Source of the DNA: Bacteroidales bacterium
GTDB lineage: Bacteria; Bacteroidota; Bacteroidia; Bacteroidales; VadinHA17
Assembly: GCA_003501665.1 (NCBI GenBank)
Contig: DNOQ01000240.1
Span: forward strand, 1-5,624
Direction: 5' to 3'
DNA length: 5,624 nucleotides
In this document: one piece after another, positions 1 through 5,624 of the stretch
Layout: each line of letters begins with the position of its first letter
How positions within the stretch are numbered: position 1 is the stretch's first letter
The notes under the pieces: model-generated
Databases searched by the model: none
What the model was told of the DNA's origin: nothing
The model's input: only the letters and a program-made list of their open reading frames with translations
Translations under genes and position numbers: made by a program

Positions 1-377
1 ACTTCAGGTATCTTCTTTATAGCCAAATTACAATCTCTGACACCGCGGTACCAATAATTCCACGGATAGGTGAAATAATCTTCCTCACCGTTCTCTGTAT
101 CGGTTTCGTATTTCCAGAGTTTTGCACCCATATACTGTGAATAGGCTTTCCCTGTAAAATACTCCAGACCTCCTACCAGATTTCCTCCCCATTCGCTTAC
201 TCCACCTGTCCAGGTAATAAGAGCTCTGTAACCTCCTGTGGCCAGGGCAACTCCTGCAGCATTACTTGTAAGTGGTGATTCGGTTGTAAGGGTCCCTGTA
301 GGTGTTTCTTCAAGAAATTTCTCGCATGAACTGAGTATAATACTTAAAGCGAGTATTGAATATAATATCTGTTTCAT
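1..377 (-). CDS. SusD-like outer-membrane glycan-binding lipoprotein, N-terminal part (3' end beyond window)
   Basis: Only the first 125 codons are present; the frame is open to the left edge. The start is an ATG read leftward from 377. The N-terminus is a lipoprotein signal: basic MKQ, a hydrophobic stretch, then LSSC with Cys18 as the lipidated residue. The sequence directly after it, EKFLEETPTG, is the typical opening of mature SusD proteins. An aromatic-rich stretch (residues 101-111) followed by a WYRGVRDCN-type motif and IKKIPE matches the first TPR-like helices of the SusD/RagB fold. Family knowledge: SusD proteins sit on the cell surface, bind oligosaccharides and act as the lid of the SusC barrel. 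The acidic residues at 19, 23 and 24 are compatible with surface export but are not a textbook export signal. The gene starts 18 nt after the susC-like stop, so co-transcription is expected. The leader has no Shine-Dalgarno, only an A-rich AAAAGAA directly before ATG, as is normal in Bacteroidota. The ligand cannot be read from this fragment. Confidence 0.93.
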   Translation of the reverse strand, partial: MKQILYSILALSIILSSCEKFLEETPTGTLTTESPLTSNAAGVALATGGYRALITWTGGVSEWGGNLVGGLEYFTGKAYSQYMGAKLWKYETDTENGEEDYFTYPWNYWYRGVRDCNLAIKKIPE

Positions 378-395
378 TTCTTTTATATTTAAATA

Positions 396-3300
396 TTAGA
401 AAATAACATTAACACCAAAGGTATATTCCGTAGGCCGCGGATACATATAGAAATCCATACCCGGAGTCAGCGCATCACCCATATTGTCATTATCACTGCC
501 TTCAGGATCATATCCTGAATATTTGGTCAGTACAAAGAAGTTCTTGGCATTTGCAAAAACCCTCAATCTGTTGATTCCCAAGAGTTTTTTGGAGAAAGTA
601 TAGCCGATGGTAGCACCTTCACCTCTTAAGAATGAGGCATCTTCAACCCACCATGTATCAGGATATGTCTGGTAGTAGGATCCACCCATACCGGGACGAA
701 CCTGACCTATCATAGTGTTCTGATGATCCGGACGCCATGCATCAAGAACCCTGTTTTTACTGTTATCCATTACCTGGCGGTCCTCACCCGAGTGGTTTGT
801 CCTGTTCTCCTTCTTGGCACCGTATGATACTCTGAGAGATATACTTGCATCAAAATTCATGTAACCGAAGGTATTTGTGAAATCCATATCCCACTTCGGC
901 AGTGTGCAACCAAGAATATCACCATCGGTATAGAAACTGATCTGACCATCATTGTTCGTGTCCTCATATTTGACATCGCCCGGTGAGAATCCATATCTGG
1001 CAGCGAGGGAGACTTCCTGCGTACTGTAAGTACCCAGGCGGTTAAGGCCGAATATTGAACCGATTGATTCACCTTCTCGTAAAATTGTATTGTAACCTCC
1101 TACCCAGCTGTTGCGTCGGATATCTGCACCCGTCGGTCCCAGTTTTTCAATCCTGTTCTTATTTGCACTCCAGGTAATATCGGTATACCAGTTGAAACGA
1201 TCTCCCTGAACATTATGCGTTGACAGCATCAGTTCGAGACCTCTGTTTGATACGCTTCCATAGTTATCCTGAACACTTCCGACAGTGGTCGAATAAGGCA
1301 GAGGGACACTGAGAAGCATATCGGTGGTCAGTTTGTAATATGCATCAATCGATAACCTGATCCTGTCCCTGTACAAACCAACATCCACACCGGTATTATA
1401 CTGAGTTGTTTTTTCCCATTTCAAGTCTGGATTTGCCATCGAGCTGGGATACAGGCCTGTGTATGCTGATTCACCCAATGCAATGTTTGCTGAGCTCAGG
1501 AATGCCTGTGTCACATAGCTTCCTATCTCCTGGTTGCCAGTCTGACCCACACTCAAACGAAGTTTAAGGTTTGATAGTATTGCGAGATTCCTGGCAAAAT
1601 CCTCCTGTGAAATATTCCATGCAAATGAACCTGACGGGAAGAACCCATATTTTGAGTTAGGTCCGAATTTTGATGATCCGTCAATACGTCCTGTAAGCGT
1701 AAAAAGATATTTGCCCTTAAAACTGTAGTTTGCACGGGCAAAATAAGAGTTAAGTGAGTTCATACCGTCATTACTTGACACGCTTGGTCTGGTGTAAGTT
1801 CCAACACCAATATTATGCCACTTGTAGAAATCGTCGAAGAACCAGCGGTTATCCATATTGTCGTTCTCCCATGAATATCTTGACCAGGATATGCCAAGCA
1901 AGCCAGTAACAATATGTTCTCCAAAAGTCTTATTATATGTGAAATAATTCTCATTCTGCCAGTAGAATGATTTCCCCGTGTTTATATAAGCCCGACCCTG
2001 GTTTGCACGTGAGACCCTTATTCCCTGATACTGATTATACTTCCTTGTATTGTCGTCGATTGCAAAGTTTGATTTGAAGGTCAGATAGGGAGTGATAGTA
2101 AAATTAAGTGTGATATCTCCCGTGAACTGTGAACGGCCGGTAATTGTTTCCACAGTCTGGCTGACCTGCCACGGAGACTGGCAGTCTGCCTCGCCAACAG
2201 GGAAATCGGTGTTTTCACCAAATTTGCCCGCGTATGCTCCATAGACAGAAACATCATCCGGATAATTTTTCGGAATAACAGGGAACGATTCGCTAGCGGC
2301 ACGTGATATACCGCCGCTGAAGAATGACTGGTCATTGGTACGGTTGGTATTTTTGCTTACACCTATCTGTGTACTGACATCCAGCCATTTGGTTAATTTG
2401 AAGTCACCGGTTAGTTTTCCTGAAAAACGGTTGAAGTAGGAATTCAGAAGCAATCCGTCATTAAGCGTATAGCCAACAAAAGCTCCGAGTTTTGCAGCTT
2501 CAGTCCCTCCCCGTATGCTTAAATTGTGGTTAGTTGAATTTGACGGAGGGAAAGTTACATCCTCCCAGTTTGTATCAAACCTTGGCCTGTAATAGTTGCC
2601 ATCCCTTCCTAACAATGGGAGTGAATAGGCTCCCTGTGGCACTTTTTCAAACAGATGCGGGAAATCGGAGTAGGTTGTTGTTGATGAATACCCTGCCGGA
2701 AGCAACGCGGCATTCGGACACATTGACCACGATTGTGATGTTGAATACTTCCTGATATTTCTCCAGGCCTGCTCAAGAACATAAAGGAACTGCTCTGAAT
2801 TATTGTAAACAAAGTCCTTCTGTCTTTGACCTCTTGTATAATTGCCATTATACTCAACCTGCATTCTTCCTGCAAGACCACGCTTTGTGGTGATAATAAT
2901 AACACCGTTGGATCCACGGGCTCCGTAGATGGCCGTTGCAGAAGCATCTTTTAATACATCGATTGACTGGATATCATGCGGATTCAGAATCTGAAGAGCA
3001 TTTTCGACACCCACTATACCATCGACTACGAAAAGCGGATTGTTATTGGTACTGATGGAATTTGTACCACGTACACGAATATAGATGCTTCCACCTCCCG
3101 GCTGACCACCGGCGGTAATGATTTTCACGCCGGCAATTTTACCTGAAATAGCTTCGGCAACATTAAATGCCGGCTTATCCAATAATCTCTCAGCATTAAC
3201 ACTTGTAATGGAACCGGTAAGATCTTTTCTTGCCTGGGTCCCATAACCAACCACCACCACTTCGCTTAACTGAGATAATTCGGTCTGCATAACTACATTT

Positions 3301-3653
3301 ATTGAAGTCCTGCCTCCCAGCGGAATATTCTGGGTGACATAACCGATAAAAGATATCTGCAGAGTGACGTTTGCATTGGGTATTTCAAGGGTGAAACTAC
3401 CTGAAGCGTCTGTCATTGTCCCTATAGTTGTACCGGAAACAACAACGTTTACGCCAGGCATCGGATCACCTGTAGCCCCATCTGTAATCGTTCCTCTCAC
3501 AGTCACCTGCTGGGGGTCATCTGAAAGAATTTCCCCGCCGGCTGCCGTAAGATCCAGTGAAAGAGAAAATACAATAAAAATGGTCAATTTCAGGAACAAA
3601 AAAGTTTTGTATTTCTTCCACAGGGGAGAAACTGAACAAAATTTTTCTTTCAT
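396..3653 (-). CDS. SusC/RagA-family TonB-dependent outer-membrane transporter
   Basis: Complete 1085-residue protein, normal length for the family. Residues 1-38 look like a Sec signal peptide with a long basic n-region and a hydrophobic core at about 18-33. Residues 49-123 form a carboxypeptidase-regulatory-like beta-sandwich (VRGTITDGATGDPMPGVNV onward). EVVVVGYG at 131-138 is the TonB-box region. The plug follows at about 142-258, with the SusC signatures PLFVVDG and LKDASATAIYGARGSNG. The rest is a 22-strand-type barrel. An acidic loop EDTNNDGQ (897-904) resembles the calcium-binding loop common in SusC proteins. The C-terminus carries the usual WWVEDASFLR and LRVFANAKNFF motifs and ends in VNVIF with terminal Phe. 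There is no extra N-terminal STN domain, so FecA-style signalling to an anti-sigma factor is not predicted. Role (family knowledge): TonB-energised import of oligosaccharides together with the SusD partner encoded 18 nt downstream. No frameshift or missing motif was seen. The start at 3653 fits the signal peptide. Confidence 0.97.
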   Translation of the reverse strand: MKEKFCSVSPLWKKYKTFLFLKLTIFIVFSLSLDLTAAGGEILSDDPQQVTVRGTITDGATGDPMPGVNVVVSGTTIGTMTDASGSFTLEIPNANVTLQISFIGYVTQNIPLGGRTSINVVMQTELSQLSEVVVVGYGTQARKDLTGSITSVNAERLLDKPAFNVAEAISGKIAGVKIITAGGQPGGGSIYIRVRGTNSISTNNNPLFVVDGIVGVENALQILNPHDIQSIDVLKDASATAIYGARGSNGVIIITTKRGLAGRMQVEYNGNYTRGQRQKDFVYNNSEQFLYVLEQAWRNIRKYSTSQSWSMCPNAALLPAGYSSTTTYSDFPHLFEKVPQGAYSLPLLGRDGNYYRPRFDTNWEDVTFPPSNSTNHNLSIRGGTEAAKLGAFVGYTLNDGLLLNSYFNRFSGKLTGDFKLTKWLDVSTQIGVSKNTNRTNDQSFFSGGISRAASESFPVIPKNYPDDVSVYGAYAGKFGENTDFPVGEADCQSPWQVSQTVETITGRSQFTGDITLNFTITPYLTFKSNFAIDDNTRKYNQYQGIRVSRANQGRAYINTGKSFYWQNENYFTYNKTFGEHIVTGLLGISWSRYSWENDNMDNRWFFDDFYKWHNIGVGTYTRPSVSSNDGMNSLNSYFARANYSFKGKYLFTLTGRIDGSSKFGPNSKYGFFPSGSFAWNISQEDFARNLAILSNLKLRLSVGQTGNQEIGSYVTQAFLSSANIALGESAYTGLYPSSMANPDLKWEKTTQYNTGVDVGLYRDRIRLSIDAYYKLTTDMLLSVPLPYSTTVGSVQDNYGSVSNRGLELMLSTHNVQGDRFNWYTDITWSANKNRIEKLGPTGADIRRNSWVGGYNTILREGESIGSIFGLNRLGTYSTQEVSLAARYGFSPGDVKYEDTNNDGQISFYTDGDILGCTLPKWDMDFTNTFGYMNFDASISLRVSYGAKKENRTNHSGEDRQVMDNSKNRVLDAWRPDHQNTMIGQVRPGMGGSYYQTYPDTWWVEDASFLRGEGATIGYTFSKKLLGINRLRVFANAKNFFVLTKYSGYDPEGSDNDNMGDALTPGMDFYMYPRPTEYTFGVNVIF

Positions 3654-3690
3654 ACGTAAATAATTTTGATTTTAAAGCTCGTATAACATA

Positions 3691-3705
3691 TCCCGCTGAG
3701 CGGGA
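3691..3705 (-). repeat. Perfect GC-rich hairpin in susC leader (hairpin A)
   Basis: TCCCGC, a three-base spacer TGA, then GCGGGA gives a perfect 6-bp stem. It ends 37 nt upstream of the susC-like start codon. The surrounding DNA is very AT-rich, so the stem stands out. There is no T-run directly after it in the susC direction, so it does not look like a simple intrinsic terminator. It shares TATCCCGCT (plus strand) with hairpin B about 54 nt further upstream of susC. Confidence 0.7.
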
Positions 3706-3771
3706 GAACCCACCTGAATGTAAAAGTATTTTCATGATTGTTTATCCCGCTATAAGCAGGATGTGGGGTTC
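3706..3771 (-). repeat. Long-range GAACCC/GGGTTC pairing enclosing hairpin B
   Basis: GAACCC at 3706-3711 and GGGTTC at 3766-3771 are exact reverse complements. They enclose hairpin B, and the 3706 arm abuts hairpin A directly. Together the three stems would fold a leader of about 80 nt into a compact stem-junction followed by a hairpin. The six-base match could be chance, but its registration with both hairpins is suggestive. Confidence 0.45.
3745..3761 (-). repeat. Imperfect hairpin in susC leader (hairpin B), related to hairpin A
   Basis: TCCCGCT, spacer ATA, then AGCAGGA forms a 7-bp stem with one C/A mismatch. The left arm is identical to that of hairpin A, so the two look like copies of one element. 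Both are inside the presumed 5' leader of the susC-like transcript. Confidence 0.6.
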
Positions 3772-3785
3772 ATAATAAATTAATT

Positions 3786-3802
3786 GTTAGTTAAAGTTAG
3801 TT
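3786..3802. promoter_or_regulatory. Direct repeat GTTAGTT, 10-bp period (possible regulator site)
   Basis: GTTAGTT occurs at 3786-3792 and 3796-3802, separated by AAA, giving a spacing of one helical turn. Such phased direct repeats are a common layout for transcription-factor sites, for example the AraC-type output domains of hybrid two-component regulators of glycan loci. No regulator gene lies in the window, so assignment is inference only. Confidence 0.3.
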
Positions 3803-3804
3803 GA

Positions 3805-3834
3805 TCAGAATCAGTCTGTCAGAATTTTACAGAC
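3805..3834. repeat. TCAGAAT direct repeat overlapping a GTCTGT/ACAGAC hairpin
   Basis: TCAGAAT appears at 3805-3811 and 3819-3825 with a 14-bp period. Overlapping this, GTCTGT (3814-3819) and ACAGAC (3829-3834) form a perfect 6-bp stem with a 9-nt loop. It could be an operator or a leader hairpin. In the susC direction the loop is AAAATTCTG and no T-tract follows, so a terminator is not favoured. Confidence 0.4.
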
Positions 3835-3866
3835 CGTAAATAACATTCCCTAAAAGATTACTGCTC

Positions 3867-3889
3867 CAAAGTAGTTTTAACTTATGCAA
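3867..3889 (-). promoter_or_regulatory. Weak candidate promoter for the susC-like operon
   Basis: Read on the minus strand, TACTTTG (3873-3867) resembles the Bacteroidota -7 element TAnnTTTG with one base missing from the spacer, and is preceded by TTG at 3889-3887. The distance between the two is shorter than the usual 19-21 nt, so only the -7 part is worth noting. Transcription starting near 3860 would give a leader of roughly 200 nt containing all the hairpins and repeats listed above. Confidence 0.25.
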
Positions 3890-4104
3890 TCATTTTGTTT
3901 TTCCATAGGCATATAAATTTAAAGGTTAGACTTAGTTTAAGGATATAATTAAAATCTCCGTTGCTAAACCAGAAAAACTGACTGATGGAAAATAATCTTC
4001 GAATAGTCGCTATTGCGTAGCTAAATTACGAAACTATAACCGGAAGTAACAAAATATATGAGATTATTTTTATATTTTTCTTAATATTGAGATAATAAAA
4101 ATTT

Positions 4105-4124
4105 TATTGTTTGAATATTTTTTG
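4105..4124 (+). promoter_or_regulatory. Weak candidate -7 elements for the esterase gene
   Basis: Two overlapping near matches to TAnnTTTG occur in a row: TATTGTTTG (4105-4113) and TATTTTTTG (4116-4124). Each has three rather than two spacer bases. Either would give a very short leader before the ATG at 4135. No clear TTTG lies at the usual -33 distance. In such AT-rich DNA these may be chance. Confidence 0.2.
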
Positions 4125-4134
4125 CTTTAAACTT

Positions 4135-5463
4135 ATGTTACCTTATAAAACATACATACTTCTATTTATCCTTGTATCGCTTCATGCTAACCTTACAAGC
4201 CAGGGAATATCCGCCTATAAGTTCTCTTTCGGCCCCGCCAAAGAGGTCCCCGGTTATATTAAAATAAATGTTAAAGACAAATATTCCGCCCAGACAGGAT
4301 ATGGATTCGATTTCGGGACAATCCCTTTTGCAATCGACAGGGGAGGCAAAAAGCCTCTTACCAGCGGATTCTGCACCGGAGATAAACCTTTTTTCTTCTC
4401 TGTGCGTCTTCCTGCAGGAAATTATAATATAAAAATCATAACGGGCGATCTGAAAGAATCTTCCTTAACCACGGTCAGAACAGAATCAAGACGGCTCATA
4501 TTTGAAAAAATAAGCACTGAACCGGGAAAATTCAAAAATCTTACGGCAACTGTAAATATCCGTACTCCAAAAATCGGAGATACAGGTGAAGAGGTCATAA
4601 GAAAACCCGGGGAGATGAATAAGCTTAACTGGGACGAAAAACTGACTTTCGAATTTACCGGTAAACGACCATGTATTTGTGCCCTCGAAATAACCCGTAC
4701 AATCGATGCGGTCACTGTTTTTCTTGCCGGTAATTCAACAGTAGTTGACCAGGATGACGATCCGTGGGCTTCATGGGGACAGATGTTTCCCCGGTTCCTC
4801 GCTCAGGGTGCAGCCGTTTCAAATCAGGCTGAATCGGGATTGTCACCCGGAAGTTTCCTTTCATCCAACCGGTTTAAACAGGTTATGAATATGATGAAAC
4901 CGGGAGACTATCTGTTCATAGAGTTCGGACATAACGATCAGAAAGAGAACGGTCCGGATGATGGTGCATTCAAATCATACTCGGAAAGTATCAGGCTCTT
5001 TGTGAACGATTTCAGGGAGAAAGGCGGAATCCCCGTCATTGTCTCACCTGCAAACCGGAGATCGTTCGGAGAAGATGGTAAACTTACAAATTCACCTGGC
5101 GATTACCCGGAAGCCGCAAAAAAAGTTGCGGAGGAACTGAAAGTCGCATTCATCGATCTGAATGCAATGACAAAAACTTTATATGAAGCAATGGGTCCGG
5201 AGAATTCGAAAAAACTGTTTGTAATATATCCGGCAGGGAGCTTCCCCGGACAGAAAGAAGCACTCGATGACAATACACATTTCAATACTTATGGCGCTTA
5301 CCAGCTTGCAAAGTGTATTATCGAAGGAGTAAAAAATAATAAACTGGAGCTGAGAAACTTCCTGATCAAAGGCTTACCCTCTTACAATCCGTCAAAACCC
5401 GATCCGTTTGAAAGTTTCGGCCTGCCGCTGAGCCCTCAGTCTCCGGTAATAATAACGAATTAA
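4135..5463 (+). CDS. Secreted SGNH/GDSL esterase, rhamnogalacturonan acetylesterase type (CE12-like), with N-terminal accessory domain
   Basis: Predicted to remove acetyl esters from rhamnogalacturonan (pectin). The 442-residue product starts at the ATG at 4135. A longer in-frame TTG start at 4111 would add eight residues but lengthens the n-region without need and is less likely. Residues 1-24 are a Sec signal (hydrophobic ILLFILVSL, no lipobox Cys), so the enzyme is periplasmic or secreted. Residues about 25-190 form a beta-rich, galactose-binding-like domain beginning YKFSFG, of the kind seen in front of bacterial homologues. The SGNH domain (about 192-405) shows all blocks: I, AGNSTVVDQ with nucleophile Ser201; II, NQAESGLS with Gly235; III, FGHNDQ with Asn267; V, DDNTHFN with Asp379 and His382. 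Block I reads GNS instead of GDS. A short proline-rich tail (about 410-442) follows. The gene is divergent from the susC/susD-like pair, so it probably has its own promoter but a shared physiological role. Acetylxylan or another acetylated glycan remains possible as substrate. Confidence 0.9.
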   Translation: MLPYKTYILLFILVSLHANLTSQGISAYKFSFGPAKEVPGYIKINVKDKYSAQTGYGFDFGTIPFAIDRGGKKPLTSGFCTGDKPFFFSVRLPAGNYNIKIITGDLKESSLTTVRTESRRLIFEKISTEPGKFKNLTATVNIRTPKIGDTGEEVIRKPGEMNKLNWDEKLTFEFTGKRPCICALEITRTIDAVTVFLAGNSTVVDQDDDPWASWGQMFPRFLAQGAAVSNQAESGLSPGSFLSSNRFKQVMNMMKPGDYLFIEFGHNDQKENGPDDGAFKSYSESIRLFVNDFREKGGIPVIVSPANRRSFGEDGKLTNSPGDYPEAAKKVAEELKVAFIDLNAMTKTLYEAMGPENSKKLFVIYPAGSFPGQKEALDDNTHFNTYGAYQLAKCIIEGVKNNKLELRNFLIKGLPSYNPSKPDPFESFGLPLSPQSPVIITN

Positions 5464-5551
5464 AGTTCCACTGTGTAAGTTTCTGAAATAATTTAGATTA
5501 TACATCCAGACAGAGGATACGCAGAAATTGACAAAAATTAATAAATGATAT

Positions 5552-5617
5552 ATGAAACCTTCATGTTACAACGACACAAAAGATTATGAAAATAATTTTC
5601 CATCATGAAGGTTCCAT
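5552..5617. repeat. Inverted repeat, 14-nt arms with one mismatch, 38-nt spacer
   Basis: ATGAAACCTTCATG (5552-5565) pairs with CATGAAGGTTCCAT (5604-5617) at 13 of 14 positions. The spacer contains a separate small palindrome, GAAAATAATTTTC (5588-5600). There is no T-run after the right arm on the plus strand. On the minus strand the DNA beyond the left arm is AT-rich but without a clean T-tract. It lies 88 nt after the esterase stop codon. It may be a regulatory hairpin, a weak bidirectional terminator, or the edge of a repeat element continuing past the window. Confidence 0.6.
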
Positions 5618-5624
5618 TCGAACC

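Larger units (their letters stand above)
3654..4134. other. Divergent intergenic region between susC-like and esterase genes
   Basis: A 481-nt gap between two divergently read genes must hold both promoters. No convincing open reading frame or tRNA is visible on either strand. The part next to susC (3686-3840) is rich in hairpins and short direct repeats, described separately. The part next to the esterase (about 3900-4134) is strongly AT-rich with T runs and no clear secondary structure beyond weak 4-bp pairings around 4009-4030. No Shine-Dalgarno is present before either start, as is normal for Bacteroidota. Confidence 0.8.

Noticed and set aside
378..395. Possible terminator or promoter between the susC-like and susD-like genes
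   Set aside because: The 18-nt gap is plain A/T sequence with no stem and too short for a promoter; ordinary operon junction.
2609..2947. Minus-strand open frame of 112 codons inside the susC-like gene
   Set aside because: It is in an alternative frame on the same strand as the unbroken, fully recognisable SusC-like frame. The product is low-quality sequence without domains.
3364..3663. Plus-strand open frame of 99 codons over the susC N-terminus
   Set aside because: It lies entirely antisense to the signal peptide, regulatory-like domain and TonB-box coding region. Its product has no recognisable motif and it is a shadow of the susC-like gene.
4009..4030. Small pairings GCTA/TAGC and CGTA/TACG upstream of the esterase
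   Set aside because: Four-base stems that overlap each other are expected by chance; no supporting context.
4111..4134. TTG start giving an eight-residue longer esterase
   Set aside because: The ATG at 4135 gives a standard signal peptide. TTG starts are uncommon in Bacteroidota, and the added residues put Cys and Phe into the n-region.
4422..4715. Minus-strand open frame of 97 codons opposite the esterase
   Set aside because: It is antisense to the accessory domain coding region, with no family resemblance and no plausible start context.
5614..5624. Reverse complement reads GGTTCGAATGG, similar to a tRNA T-loop
   Set aside because: The bases after the loop (GGAAC) cannot pair with the visible GG of the 5' side, and no CCA-adjacent acceptor stem follows; too little sequence remains to support a tRNA.

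Overview
This window reads as part of a Bacteroidota (Bacteroidetes) glycan-utilisation locus. The evidence is a tandem SusC-like/SusD-like gene pair, a lipoprotein signal on the SusD partner, A/T-rich translation starts without Shine-Dalgarno sequences, and a moderate-GC coding sequence set in very AT-rich intergenic DNA. The genus cannot be named from the sequence alone.

Layout. Positions 1-377 (minus strand) are the N-terminal 125 codons of a SusD-like surface glycan-binding lipoprotein that runs off the left edge. Positions 396-3653 (minus) are a complete 1085-residue SusC/RagA-type TonB-dependent outer-membrane transporter. It lies 18 nt upstream of the susD-like gene, so the two are almost certainly one transcript. 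Positions 3654-4134 are a 481-nt divergent intergenic region. Its susC-proximal half holds hairpins and short phased repeats; its other half is AT-rich with little visible structure. Positions 4135-5463 (plus) are a secreted SGNH/GDSL esterase of the rhamnogalacturonan acetylesterase type (CE12-like) with an N-terminal beta-rich accessory domain. Positions 5464-5624 are non-coding as far as can be seen, but contain a 14-nt inverted repeat (one mismatch) that overlaps tiny reading frames and a possible start of the next gene.

How it works together. The likely picture is a pectin (rhamnogalacturonan)-directed polysaccharide utilisation locus. The exported esterase would remove acetyl groups from the backbone, SusD would capture oligosaccharides at the cell surface, and SusC would import them using TonB energy. 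The substrate assignment rests only on the esterase. The SusC/SusD sequences do not reveal their ligand by themselves.

I see no clearly new system. The parts most worth a second look are the structured leader upstream of susC and the inverted repeat near the right edge.
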